Shown in pieces: positions 31,842 through 44,687 of a DNA stretch of 64,000 nt (the first letter of the stretch is position 1; every line of letters starts with the position of its first letter). The notes beneath the pieces are model-generated. The model searched no databases. It was not told where the DNA came from and saw only the letters and a program-made list of their open reading frames with translations. The stretch comes from Bisporella sp. PMI_857. Taxonomy: Eukaryota; Ascomycota; Leotiomycetes; Helotiales; Helotiaceae. The stretch covers positions 1 through 64,000 of the forward strand of contig JAJSPD010000065.1 of the NCBI GenBank assembly GCA_021307315.1. Direction: 5' to 3'. A program made the position numbers and the translations under genes.

Positions 31842-34437
31842 CGAACGGTGTGCTAACAATGCCCAGAGAATAGCAGAAAGGGCCAGGGAGAGTGAGTGAC
31901 TCAATGGCCATAGGGAGGGACCAATGCAAAATATTTGTTTTCCTTGAGAATTGTATATCCATATCCATGTTGTACATGCTATGCGGATGAATCATGAATA
32001 CCTAGCAGATAGTAGTTGTGATACTAGACCGACCAATTTCTTACCGTTCCATCATCGTATTACCTTGCTCGCCAGATGTGCTGTGAATGTGAAGGTTTCG
32101 GGAGTAGCGGGGCCATCCGCAAGGATACGCCGCCGTACAGCCTATCCCATTACTATCTAATAACAGCAGTACGATTAGCTTAGCCCCCACCAACTTAGCT
32201 AATATTTAACGGACGAATCTTGGGCGAGGAAGTGAGCGAGTGGATAGGAGTGACGATGGATGAATGATGGATGGCGGGTAAGATGAGTGAATAAGCTTTC
32301 GCTTAGGGTTAGAGTCCAAGTAAGGGTTAGTTCTCCATGGAAAGGTTTGTGGCAGCTTATTGAGCTTTGCATTTGATATGGTTACATTCTCTCTTGGCAA
32401 CGCCACACTTGTATTTTCGCCTATGGTACAACACTACATAAGCAAACGCGGGAGCAGGGGGCCGAGAACCGGGAAAACATAATAGATAAGCAAGCCCGAC
32501 TCTACAGCACAGCCGGATTTGTATTTGCGGGTGGACATCAAAACCATACAAATTTGGGGGAAATGCCTCGCCTAACGGGTATTAATAGAGCAAGGCTGTT
32601 CCTTAGGCGCTGTGATTGCCGACTTTCCAGCCTCTTTGCAACCCTATAAGTTAATTAGAGAAGGGAGCGAAACGTTATTTATCAATCGTATACTTTATCT
32701 ACCTGTACAAGCCCGATGGCGTTATCGTTAGCCCGTTGTCAGGTTTCCGGCTAACGGTAACGGTAACCGTAATTGTAACTTGTGGCCGTAACAGTAACTA
32801 GATTAGAGAAAAGGAATCCTTGTTCGATCCCGTGTACCTCTTGTGTTTGCATTATGTATCTGACATTTCTTAGATAATCCCGGTCATTTTAGCACAACAC
32901 ATACCCATTCCAGCCACATGTACTAAAAGAAATTAACCAAGCAACCCTGTTCTTCTCCGTATGTCGGTTAACTAATTCACCATGGCCTACTCACATACAC
33001 AATACACTACCTCCACGCGGCGCAGCAAGAATAGCAACATTGCCGCCACAGAGCTCGCTATCTGCTCTAATCAGCCCATTTCGGACAGTTAGAATGATAA
33101 ACTGGATATGATGCGCGTCAGCACGCCTAGCACACTTGCTACTCGGAGTTTACACGCTAGGCAGGCAGACAGACAGGCATAGCGGCTATTATGTCGGGAA
33201 TCAAAATAGTGAGGTAGATAGTGGCGGTGGTAAGAGATGAATATACACGCACGTTATAAAAAATAATGGGAAACACTGTTGTAAACATTACCTTATTATA
33301 TGTAGGTATTATGCTGTTAATATTTTTATGGAACTAAAATTAATATACAGATATTATAACTTAAACTCCAAAGCTTTAGTAAAGGTTCACAAACTTTTTT
33401 AGAAGTATATTATATATTCATCAATTAATATCCTTGAATAGTATTTATTATCATTATTTCGTTAAATTTAATTACCGTAGGTGATAAGACTTACTTTTAC
33501 AAACTTAGGTACGGTTTACAACAGCTACTTTGAGGGTATGAAGCAGTAAGTCCATAAGCATAACCCACTTGTGTTACCATATATATCTGTCGCATCGCAC
33601 GTTTTGCCCCAGTTCGATCTTCTTTCATGCACGGTTATCACCCAACCTAAGCGAGTTGCTGTCTAATTCATGACACTGCCACATTGATCACGCCGCAAGG
33701 GCCGACTTCTAGGATTTATGGGTTGGAATCACAGCTGCGCCGCGACGCTTGGCTTTTTGTGCACGAACAGGTGGGAGGCGCATGTTTCATTATAGTGTGT
33801 AACGGCAAATACCGCCAAAGAGTAAGCTAGCCGAGGACGTACAACCTTCCCAGAACTAAGGGACGGAGGGGAGTTTGCTGGGCCGCAACCTAATTACCCC
33901 ATGTCAGCGAATAGAGTTAGAAAACCCGAAGAAGCTGGCGTAGGTATTCTGTCACCAGCTGACTCGGTTATTATTAGCTGGTTCCTGTTTGTGATAGGTT
34001 TGGATACCCGAGGGTATAGTTGCGGACCGGCCCTGCAAGGCCTACCTCTTAAGGAGGTACAGTACAAACATTCTCAGAACTAGCGAGAAGGATCAGGACC
34101 TAGTAAGATGTTACCTCGCTGGCTGGCACACGTGTTACGGCTTGCGTATTGCAAGCTGAGTAACTACTAATAAGGGAACATTTTTATGCTGCTTTTATCT
34201 TTGCCATTGTACAGGAAGTCCAACTTTGTCTTAGGTTTGCCAATAACTATTCCAGTTATAACAACAGTAGACATCTAGGGTTGAGTGGCATACTCACATG
34301 TTTAAAGGAGTACTTTGGCAAAGAGGCTGGACTTTCAAATCGGATTCTAGCTTATATTTCACCTGATATTCTCGTCCTGACATCTAAAGGTATTGGACAT
34401 CTGATTCATCCACTGTAAGATAGACAGCTTTTCCAAA
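31842..34437. other. Long intergenic stretch, AT-rich in part
   Basis: Nearly 2.6 kb without a supported gene. A GGTAAC-type short tandem array is at about 32754-32782. A strongly AT-rich block lies at 33250-33480. The ORF at 33901-34083 has no domain. Confidence 0.45.
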
Positions 34438-36505
34438 ATGGATTTCCAGTGGGAAAGTGCGGGCTCTATCATTCTTGCAGTGATACTCTGCTCAGGGATA
34501 TGTGTAGATTTGTCTACGATGGGTCTGGTGGTTTGTGTCCCATATGGACCTCATCGCTTTTTGAGATGAACTCTAACCATATCAGGGCGGGGTATTCCAA
34601 CTGGGAGATTTAGCGTCTCTTATGAAGCGTCAGTTAAACAAGCTTCAAAATTTCTATCGAAGCGTCTTGAAGATCATAAACGACTTTGTAAGTGCGCGGG
34701 AAGCGTCTTGTACCTCCAGATACTAATGATCCCCTGTAGAGCTCGGGAAGATTCTACCGGCCATGGGGTTCAAAGCAAGTGACTGTAGTTGTCTCTTCTA
34801 AGAGACACATCATGGAGCTCAGCGAGGCATCGGAGCTTTCTCAACGGGCAGTTTATGCAGATGTAGGAAATCATCCTTCTGGATGCATATTTCTCAAATT
34901 AACCAATCCTTCAGATGTTTGGCTTCAAGCATACCATGAATAATCTTGATCACAACGATCATAAGGTTCAAAGATCCCGACTTTATGGTCGTCTGTTGCA
35001 GGTCAACGGTCCGGTGCAGCTGGCTCAACTGTACCCACGCATAGAAGCGAGGCTTGAGAGTGTTTTCCTTGCACAATTGAAACTAGGTAGGCAAACTAAT
35101 GGTAAGCTTCCATACACCGTGAATTTACAATAAACTCATATTCAATACACCAGGCTGGACGTCTGTCCCACTTGCCGCAACTATCAGAAAGGTTGCCTCT
35201 CAAATGATGGGTGTAATATTCTTTGGCGACAATGTTTGTGAGTAACAGGCCTTCAGCGTCATCAACGGATCTTAACATTTTGGTAGCAAGAGATCCTGTT
35301 TTTGCTGCAGCCCTCTTGCAGTATCCTGCAGACATGGTTGCTTCTATGGCAGCCTTCCAACTCACTCCAAACTTTCTTTCGCCGTTAGTACTAGCTTCTA
35401 GACCTTCACTTCTATTCAAGCAAGGGAGGTCATCTAACTTATCTAGGTATGTGCATGCGCTTGTCACAAAGCGCGGCCGTGCGATGCATACGCTACTGGA
35501 TTATATAACGCCAATCGTCAGCCGTGACCCGAAGAAATGGGATGAGTCACAGATGATTAAAGAGGTAAGCACCAAATTGAGACTGAATTAAACGCTATAG
35601 AACACGAAGCTCACCGAGGACACAGCTCACCATTGCTGGTAAGATGATGGAGCTGACTGAGGGCAACGAATACTGGACCCCTGATATTTCTGCTCAAGCT
35701 CTTCTCGGCATCTGGTTTGCAGCCTCTCATCAGCCGTGGATGGTAAGTAACTACTTGCGCCATTTCAACGTCAATGATGAACTGACGGACTCTAACAGAA
35801 TCTTGACTTTAACCTCCTCGAATTGTGTGCTCGTCCCGAGTATGTAGAGCTCCTTCGTGAGGAAATTGGTGATCCATCCCGCTTGAATTACGCACAGCTT
35901 CAAGATCTCCCTATTCTTGACAGTTTCATAAAAGAGACTGTTCGCATGAATCCATTGGACACCCGTAAGTGGTTTTATATAAAAAAAAGCCAACGAACCG
36001 CTAAGCTAGAGAAAGCGGGGCTAATTCTTCCAACAGTCGCGATTCGGAGGAAGGCTTTAAAGCCTTTTAACTTCTCCAACGGAGGACCACAAGTTGTACC
36101 TGGCAATATTGCATGTGTTTCGTCCTTCAACTTAATGCATGACGAGATTAGCTATCCGAATGCCTATCGTTTTGACGGACTTCGGTTTGTTCCAACTAAG
36201 AAGGATAATAGCATGAGAGGCACAAGGCTCACGGACGTCTCAGAGAAGTTTCCGGTATGGGGGTTTGGATCATTGGCATGGTAAAGCTAAACCCAAGCCC
36301 AATTAATCAGTACTATGCTAATAATAATGTTAAAAGCCCTGGGCGCTTCCACGCCTCATTAGTGATGAAGATGGTCTTAGCTCATTTGGTCTCAAACTAC
36401 GATTTCTGCTTTGAAGATCAGAAGGCACGCCGGCAGTTCCGCTGGGAGACGTTTACTATGCCGTATGAGAAGACCCGGGTTTTGCTTCGTCCAAGAGCTT
36501 CCTAG
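34438..36505 (+). CDS. Cytochrome P450 with ten exons
   Basis: Removing nine short introns gives one intact frame of about 514 residues: exons about 34438-34530, 34586-34687, 34740-34862, 34915-35101, 35154-35237, 35287-35564, 35644-35742, 35799-35964, 36037-36280 and 36337-36505. The first donor is uncertain (34528 or 34531). Recognisable pieces are SSGRFYRPWGSKQVTVVVSS, SELSQRAVYADMFGF, the I-helix ALLGIWFAASHQPWMN (Thr absent), ExxR in FIKETVRMNP, RRKALKPFNFSNG and the haem loop FPVWGFGSLACPGRF. The codon of the haem Cys is split by the last intron. The ASHQ I-helix type is shared with ent-kaurene-oxidase-like and secondary-metabolism P450s of fungi. No synthase gene is near, so the substrate is open. 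Confidence 0.85.
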
Positions 36506-38004
36506 TTTAAGTAATTTTCTTAAAGCGCATACGGTATTTTCATCATGTGCTACACCTTGAAATAAGGCTAGTCTTTGTTATCTTTGTTTACAGATACCAC
36601 GGATGTCTCTAGCGCTTGTCCTTTACATGTAGCAATAAGTAAACCATTGAATTAAGTTAAACACCATACAGTTCCCATATCAGTCTCAATATTTACTACA
36701 TATGTGAAGTAGCGGTCATAGAAAGAAGCGTTTTACTGCACACTTATCAAATAGAAGTGAATATAACACCATGATTAGAGTAAGAGCGAACGAAGAAGGA
36801 ACAACTACCCAACCTTGTATCTACCCCCTATCAGATTAGACGGGACAGGTCATCTTCACTTTCAGTTGCCTAAACTGATTTTCTATCTCAAACCGAAGCG
36901 ACATCGATAAATGAGCTGGGTGGTATTCTGCAGCCTTTATCTCTGTGGATAGAATATTCACCTACTCCCAAATCTGAGTTAGATGGTACTTATGACGAAT
37001 GATAAATGAGGTATTTAAGTTAAAGATGCTACTTGCAGCAATTTTAGTTTAGCTATCTCTGTTCTCAAGAGTATATCCTTTAGGCTCTATACTTCAATGT
37101 TCTTTATCTGCAGCCTCAGCCTTCTCCACTGGTGAAAACGTGGGTGGGGTCTAGATTCAACTGGGAAGGCTGCATAAAGCTTCGCCTTAGAAATCTTTAA
37201 CGTAGAGTCTTTAAGAATTACTCGGTGTAGGTTAAATCTCGTCTACTAGAGTAGCCAGCAACGCCATCAACAGGAAATTGGTATCTTGTGCTCGGAGATC
37301 ATGAGTTGGTTGGATCAAAACATTGCAGTGGGAGTTCTCCTTGCAGATGAAAACCGATCCTGGAGTTAAGTAAGGGGAAAAGGTAGATCATAATTGTAAG
37401 GATATGAGAATATGAGAATATTGAGCTCTTTTATGCCGTTGAATTTAGTAGACCTCTTAAAGCAAATATTCGTGTTTGGCGCTGGCATATGATCGGCTCT
37501 TTTGAGAGTAGGTAAAGTTAAGGGGAAGTAACGATGGGGAAAGAAAGAGGCCTCACAATTTTCATTGCCATTACCAATATAATTTTCGAGTCCCAAGTAT
37601 TGCTAATAGATTTTGAGCTCCTGAATACAAGTCGGAGACGGCCATGTTGGCTGGAAGTGTACGCTCTGGAGTCTGAATTTGCTTTCTGTTGTACCGGGCA
37701 TGCGGCCGGATAGTATCTTCAAATATTTGAAGTTTGAAGCATGGAAAAAATATGTGCTTACGGCCTGGCTGAGAGTGTTCTTCCATCCGGCATCTCCTCC
37801 AAACCCATCCACACGTCCCTCCTAAATCTTAGTCTTCTCTTCAACGCCCTAACCCCTCCTAAAGCACAAGCACCTAGCATTTTATCCCCCACCGCTTACC
37901 ATGAATAGCCCGAGAGTAATTAGCGTGTACTCTCGTATTTGATACCGTTGACATGAGAATAAAATTGGTAATCTAGAATTTAAAGTTTGTTTTATGGGAT
38001 ATCT
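36506..38004. other. Intergenic, nothing recognised
   Basis: About 1.5 kb. Minus-strand ORFs at 37366-37596, 37571-37786 and 37603-37812 have no recognisable domain. Confidence 0.35.
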
Positions 38005-38307
38005 TCAAGTTAAACTAGAGCTATGAACAAGTTCATCATTATTCATTTCCCTTCCCAGGATGCAATCCTTTGGCTTAGTGTAACCACAAGACACGCAAGT
38101 ATATTGTGGAACCGGAATGATAGATGATCGATTCTCTGTAGATCGAGTAGGTGGCCGTGCACAGGTATTCATTGTAGGTTTAGCATCGGATAAAATGCTA
38201 TATTTCTGCTGTGACTGTATAGCCTCGAGCATCTTGCGAGTGATAATAGTGATCATGTTCCGAGGGCTCCGAGGATAAGTTGATGAGGGCGAGATTCTAA
38301 TCGTCAT
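38005..38307 (-). CDS. Small hypothetical ORF with CxxC motif (weak)
   Basis: A 100-residue frame that overlaps the 3' end of the GTPase gene by 11 bp. It contains the stretch YTCVSCGYTKPKDC, which looks like half of a zinc ribbon, in a Ser/Pro-rich context. It might be a separate gene, part of an alternative 3' exon of the GTPase gene, or chance. No start-context or homology evidence supports it. Confidence 0.2.
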   Translation of the reverse strand: MTIRISPSSTYPRSPRNMITIITRKMLEAIQSQQKYSILSDAKPTMNTCARPPTRSTENRSSIIPVPQYTCVSCGYTKPKDCILGREMNNDELVHSSSLT

Positions 38308-41300
38308 CTTCGCTATCTACTGGATCATATTCGTCATCATCTAGGTCGAATTTCAGCCCATAAGCATCATCTTCCAAGAACTTCATATCTTCAAGCTTAT
38401 CGTGCTCCTCGACCTCAAATGCAATTTCCGTTGCCCAAGATATCTCGAGTTTCCGAAGTGCTGGGTCAATTGCCTCTCGCATCTTGGCTTTAATGGGATC
38501 GGTGACTTTCCTATCGCTTGCACGACTGCCAGCGCTGCTATGATTATCGAGAAACAAATCAATCTCAGCTTCAAAGGCTGTTATTGCCCGGCGGTAGCTA
38601 GTTGCAAATTCAAAGCGAACACCCCTCAAAACCATGCTCATGTGAGCCATAATTTTCATAGAGACAGATGTGTACATTGCCAACCCATTTTTCTTTATAA
38701 AGAGCTCATGTTCAAGCTTGTTTCGGTTGTAAATTCCCTTGCCTGGCCTATCTTTTAGAAAACGCATAATTTAAGGTAGAAATAGCTTACCTGTGCGTCC
38801 AGAGCATTTTTCATACGTGGGCGATAAATAAGCCTTTATCTGGGCCGGAACCAGAGCGTGAGCATCTTGCGCCTCGTTCTTGATTTGTTTTGCTATCTTG
38901 ATTGTATCAGCTTCAAGCAATGTGTAGATATTGCTAAGATTATCAGCGAGCATATCAAGGTAAATGCTTAGTCCGGAAAAGCTCTGGCGAGCCAGCAGTA
39001 CTGCAGCAGCTCGTTCTGCAACCAGAATTTTGCAATTAGAGATAAAATCCGCCATCTCTTGTTCTATTACAGTCGTAAAGGTGTCATTCCAGACCTCTAT
39101 AAAAGGTCTCTTGTAATCAGAAGCACTAACTGTGTAAGTTGAAAGTTGTCCTCCATCTTTTAGATTAACTTACAGTCTTTGGTTCCAGTTAATGTCTGCC
39201 ATCTCATCCTTTCGTGACCGTAGCCACTCCCCATATCTGAGATTTACTGCCCTATGTGTGTTCCATTTAATGTTAACAGTGAATTCTCTAATGGTGTCTC
39301 TAGATGCTAAGGCTGCAGTCCTTTCGGCCTCGGGCATTAGGTCATAAATTCGAGCTTGAATCATCCTCTTAACAGACTTTTCCGTTGCGAGAGCTAGTTC
39401 CTGGAATGCCTGTATTTGAATTATTAGCAACTCTTAGCCTTAGAAAAGATAGCAACCAAAGAACATACCTCCTCAAATCCCTCCAAAGGGATATGCAAAA
39501 TATGCTGCATATTTGCCCGCTGCCCTACTGTCAACTTAGCATCCTTGGAGCAATAATGCAGCCAAGGCTTCATTGAAGACAGAAGATTTTCGACAGACTC
39601 TAGAAAAACCTGGGCATTTCGATCTCTTTGTTTCCAAGTAAATTTGATCAACCAATCCCGAAGCTTAGGAATTTGAGTGTCCGCTTTAGTTGGGAATGCC
39701 ATTTTTCTTGCAGTAATATCAGGACGCAAGTATTCCAAGTATGTCTTAGATGCTACGCAAAAGACCTGCAAGGTTGCACCATCTGTTTCTTTGTGAATTT
39801 CTTGCAGTGTCTGTTCGTAATCATTTCGTACCATTTTGATTGACTGCGCGTTGCGGTATTCCGTTGCTCGAATAATGGCTCGAGAACACGATTTATTCAA
39901 GGCAATTTGAAGGCTATCAATGCATTTGCTCAAGCTTTCTTCAGATTTAATGTGTTCGCTCATAAGTTTCTGCAACTGCGGAAGTGTCTGTTGACCAGGT
40001 AACTTCTGTGATGTGCTGGGGCTTTCGTCACTATCGGAATCCTCGTACTTTCGCTTTAACCTTCCATTGAAACTTTCCGTGTTCATTTCTATCTCATCCT
40101 TTAACGAACTGCAGAGTGCTTTAACTTCATCTCTTTGCCGGATACACTCTTTAAACATGGCGCCCTTTTGTTCCATATCCGCAAAGAATGGATCAAGCTC
40201 CTGCTTCAATTTCGGCTCTTGTCTAGCATACGTCCTCAAGGGAAAAGTTTCATCGCAATGTGTAAGAACAAAACAAAGTTGGTCTGAATTGAAAGTTCCA
40301 TCGAGTACCATATTCAACTTTGCGTATTCAGCGAGAAGGTTATGAGCTTGCTGGCTTGTGATCCCCCGCTTCATTCCCTCCACAATACAGTTAATGGCCC
40401 CCTTCTGTTGATATTTTTCAGCTACTGCGCATCTTGCTGAATTCGCATCATAACTTCCAGGCAAGTCGACCAAAGTAATGCCATTTGCAAGTATCTCAGA
40501 CTTAACATAAACCCTTACAAGCTTGATTAGTGGCCAATGTGCAAAACCTTCAACTCGGTCATCGCCTTCAATGCCACCATCAATGTACTTGCGGATAATA
40601 GCAGAGAAGCCTCTGAGTCTGCGCTTTCGGATCGTCTTTGTTCCTCCAAGGACGTCTTGTACTCCGGGATGATTGATCAGCTCTCGCAACTTAGCTTTTG
40701 CCAGCTGTTCCAGTGTTCCAATATTAGGATAGATGAACTTGAGCCTATCTACTGCTTCTTTGAGGCGGTGTTTGCGGTCAAGATCCATCTCAACGCCTGC
40801 TTCATCTAATTCCGAAAGGTGCTGTTTTGCTTCTCGAAGCAGCACTTTGAGGTCTGTGCTCCATTCTTCTCGGGTCATAAACTCAACTTCTGCTTTGAAG
40901 CTTTCACTCTCATCGTCGCTATAGTTGTATCTAACCTCTACTGCCACAGCAGTACAGGCTCGATTCATAGATGTAGGGAGTAACTCATCAATATTCAAAA
41001 GAGCGTTGATCAATGTCGATTTTCCTTTTCCTGTGGCGCCTCGAAGATTAACTTGAATATTGTTCAAGTGTTGCTGTTCAAGGTGATCCTCTATCAATAG
41101 AGTCAGATATAATAGGAAGGCATAAGAGACGCAATTCCAGATTTAAGACACTCACTTATTCTGTTCCTCCAGTGCTGAGATAGCCTAATAGCAGATTCTG
41201 TATCCTGAGCCTCAAAGATTGACATCATATGATCTAGGCATTTGATGCTGGCCTGGACAGCTTTCTCCTTGGTCTTCACTGACTTTAGCGTCTCGCTCGA

Positions 41301-41369
41301 ACTTGAAACATCTTTCCATCTTGGATTAAGCTTTAGGAATGGAACCTCTGATCTCTTCAAGCGGTGCAT
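38297..41369 (-). CDS. Dynamin-like large GTPase, SLIP-GC/NUGGC-related
   Basis: Five exons, 41369-41156, 41090-39469, 39409-39174, 39125-38791 and 38751-38297, encode 953 residues; all four introns (65, 59, 48 and 39 nt) are GT-AG. The GTPase domain is clear: P-loop GATGKGKST at 89-97, a switch-like RACTA motif after LLPTSMN, the G3 motif LVDLPGS, and a TKxD-like THCDE. SLIP-GC (nuclear GTPase, germinal centre) is the vertebrate relative; filamentous fungi have many paralogues of unknown function. Between the GTPase domain and the C-terminus are long helical stretches, partly coiled-coil-like, and an acidic tail (DDDEYDPVDSEDDD). A signal peptide and membrane segments are lacking, so it is cytosolic or nuclear. 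The frames are intact. Confidence 0.88.
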
Positions 41370-44006
41370 TGTTCCAAATAGCGATTATTCTGGAGAAGAT
41401 GGGGGTGGTGGGTCGCTCAATTCTCACCTTATAAAAGGCGATTGTGAGGTAAAATGAATATGTGGACAATAGGAGCTGTTGAGTGTCGAATGCGTTCTTG
41501 AGGGGAAAGATAAGGCTATTGATCAGAAGGTGGTCAGCGCTCTGTGAGATAATATCTCTAGTGTATGAAGTCAAGGCATTTGAAAGCAGCATATGCAAAG
41601 CTGAAAGTGAATTTTGATACCATACCTCTATAAGCCAAGATTGTTGTTATATTATCATGGGTAAACTCAGGGTTGAAAGGCGTTGTTGCTGTTCTGCAAC
41701 GGTCGCAAATATTGATGGTTAAGCTCCTTTCTGTCACCTTGTTGTGCTTATGAGAGATGTCGTGAAGAAGAAGCAGTTTTCAAATGGGTGAAGTGGCCGA
41801 GGTTTTATGAAAGCTGAGAGTGTGAAGGTGAGCTTACGTGTTACATTTCTTGTTTAGCGCGTAAGGGCAGACAACTTCGCCGCTAGTAGACCAGTTTAGT
41901 TGCAGTCCAAGAAAGTATGCCAAGATGGAGTGGAAGGTGGGAAATTTAAGAAATGGCCGGAAGCGAGGATGGATGGTTAGAGGTATTCATTGGAGCAGCA
42001 AAAAGAGGAAGGTGAAGAAAGGTGATAAAGGTGACAATATAAATAGCAGAGATGGGAATGATGATTTGGACAGCGAGAGGAAAGAAGGAAGCAAGGGTGA
42101 AATATACATAAGCGTCAGAGATGGCCTACAGTTATTTCATTCGAGCAGTGGATTATTGTCCAAACTATAGACCAAATGGAAACAAATGGCCAGACAACCT
42201 TTATTTTATGTCAAATTTTATCATAGCTACAGTTAAATTTATCTACGACATTCTAAATTGCGATTTGTCTGGCGCATTACTATTAAACAAGGGTCAAAAA
42301 GTAAGGGGCTGTCAGGATGATTACCTTTTTTTCAAAAAAATCAAAAAAATCAAAAAAAATCAGAACTCTCCTTCTGTATTGACAACCGCATGGAGATTAT
42401 TGCCCAATTTAAATGAGTGATATTAGTTCCCGAATTAATTTAAAGTTCAACCAGTGTCTTATATAACAACCATTGATGTAACTATAACTTTTTTGCCGAG
42501 GTTAAGTTGAGGGAATGGGAAGGGTGGATATTATTGACACAAAGCAAGAAAACAAAACATATGGCCCATAAGCTCTGTATAGGGCTTTCAGCCTAATAAT
42601 ATGAAATCATACTAGCTCAAGCTTAGCTTTCTGAGTATGGGTAGAGTTTCATTACTGCCGCCTTAATTTTTTTGACTGGCGCTAATTTTGGCGGTGAGCG
42701 CTGGACATGACTCTTTTACTTGTCTCGTTGAAAGCGGCATGGCTAGCTATCATCGAACATCCCTCTACGCCACATTTTGAGGTAACCAGTATGTCTTTAC
42801 AGGTGCCCATTCTAGTCCATGGCGCTCTTTAGCGATAGCGCCAAACTCAGAGCACTGCGAGGCAACATTTGCAAGCAGATTGAGAGCCTTGGTGTTGTGA
42901 GATGCATGTTTGTTCATAAGCCATTGCAGCCTAATTTTGGTATTCCTTATAGAATTCTTACATTGATAGCCTACAGAGATACAGAATATCAAAATCTGAT
43001 TACCAATTTTGGATGGTTTGGATTAAAGGGAAAGATGGATTCTCGGGTTATCATTGTGGGCTGGCGTGGATCTGTCGGGTGTGAAGCTCAAACTTGCATA
43101 CGCCGTGCTAAACTCAAACTCGACCGCTTTAGTGCAGGGGCAAATACAGCATATAATTTAGGACACTTTTAGATACGGAGGAAGCGGCAGAGAATGCGAT
43201 TTAGGTCGCAGATGACATGAATGAGTTCGCTGACTACCTAGGGACTTCCTTGCTCTGTTTGCCACATTCGCGTGCCGGTAAGCAGCCTTCATGCTGAAAA
43301 TACAAGATGGGTTGTCGCATTAAACGTTCTGAATACCGCATGGTTAGCTGTGATTTCGGCGTCAGATATGTTTTCCAAGATGAGGCAATACATTCTATGA
43401 TAGTTTATCCTCGCAAAGTATGCGACTGTAAATACCCCCAGTATTTGCCTGAGAAAGACAACGCCCTCTGCTTACATGTATAGGGTCATGCAGGGGCGGC
43501 ATTTGGAGGTAAGACATTATTCGAGCTGGGGGATGGAGGGGACAACATCCGTCTGCACACTTTTCTACGAGTGTTTGCAAATGAGTTTTGGGGGCCTCCG
43601 ACTGGCTGTGTAGGATTCTGAAAAGTATGCAGCTGGGGACTACGCGCCAACTCTCGGACCAAATCTTAATACACGGAATTATGCTCGGTTATCCACAGGC
43701 GATAGTACACCGAGGGAATATTCCTATGCCCCGAGCCATTCGAGCTATTGGGAATTGAGCTAGTATGATCCTTGGATTCATCTTTACAGAAGAATCAGTG
43801 GCAGTTAGACTATATAAATCTATTAGCTTGTATATCTTACCGTAAATCATTTTCGCGATGCGCACCTTAATTGTTTTATGAGCTACCAAACTTTTAATTC
43901 TGGTAAACTATATCATTTATGTTCGTCTAGCTACCTCTAAACTCTTATGAATCATGAAACAAGTCTATTTCATTAGCCTCACACGTTATACCCGATAGAT
44001 ATCAAC
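41370..44006. other. Intergenic 2.6 kb, low-complexity patches
   Basis: Contains the GTPase promoter, a purine-rich stretch at 41990-42110 and three A-rich direct repeats (TCAAAAAAA) at about 42331-42362. The ORF at 42819-43172 (plus) and its antisense at 42765-42992 have no recognisable domain. Confidence 0.4.
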
Positions 44007-44687
44007 CTATTTCGTCCATTCATCCAGCACATCCTTTGGGACATCCTTGACCAAAACATGAATATGCTCTAAAGACCTCACGCTTTGCAGCGCAACCCAA
44101 TTCTTGAACCATAGAACTCGGTCTTCACCGTCAGGCCCAAGCTTATCAGTAAAGAAACGTTTCACAAAGTCCTCCACCACGTTGCGGCTCTCGTCAGTCA
44201 TATCACCAGTCTCGGGATTGGTTGGGATAAGTGTTCTGCTCCAAACGACGATATGAGTGATGTCCGGAGTGAGTCCGTATGGCCAGTCATTCACTAGAAC
44301 CCGATAATCGGAGTGATCTTCAAATGGTGTGGTAGATACTGGTGTGAAAGGAGGCTGACCCCAATGCTTTGGTAAACGATTCACAAGCAGATAGTTGGTC
44401 ATTGAACCATATTCTTTCTTCGTCTCAGAGGTCCAGCTCATGTATTTCCGCAGATCCGAAGGCTTGCGCTTCAGTATGGACAGGTTGTTGTCCCCTGGTT
44501 GTTATTGTCAGTTACGGAATTTCGTAGTTGCGATTGCATCAGCTGCACTCTTTGGTCAACTCAACTGACCAATTATCTTCCTCATATCTTCCCAGTCATG
44601 GTACTTAAATTCCTCGTCGGTAAGTGAAAGAACCCATCTATCCACATCTGTGAGAGGGAATGGAGCATCTGGAGTGATCTCGCCCAT
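44007..44687 (-). CDS. DUF3605 family protein
   Basis: Two exons, 44687-44570 and 44494-44007 (75 nt intron), encode 201 residues. The protein begins MGEITPDAPFPLTDVDRWVLSLTDEEFKYHDWEDM. Conserved DUF3605 motifs are LKRKPSDLRKYMSWTSETKKEYGS, DYRVLVNDWPYGLTPDITHIVVWSR and WFKNWVALQSVRSLEHIHVLV. No signal peptide or membrane segment is seen. Some fungal members are annotated as N-acetylglucosamine-induced proteins; the biochemical role is unknown. The donor is the less common GTCAGT. Confidence 0.88.

Noticed and set aside
32754..32845. Possible tRNA, from GTTCGATCC near 32822 resembling a B-box
   Set aside because: No A-box at the right distance and no cloverleaf arms could be paired; the upstream part is a GGTAAC-type simple repeat.
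41326..41598. Extra 5' exon for the GTPase gene
   Set aside because: The frame conflicts with exon 1 and no clean donor-acceptor pair joins them; ATG 41369 gives a family-like N-terminus.
42819..43172. A 117-codon plus-strand ORF and its antisense partner as a gene
   Set aside because: No signal peptide, domain or intron pattern; both strands are open over the same span, and nothing decides between them.
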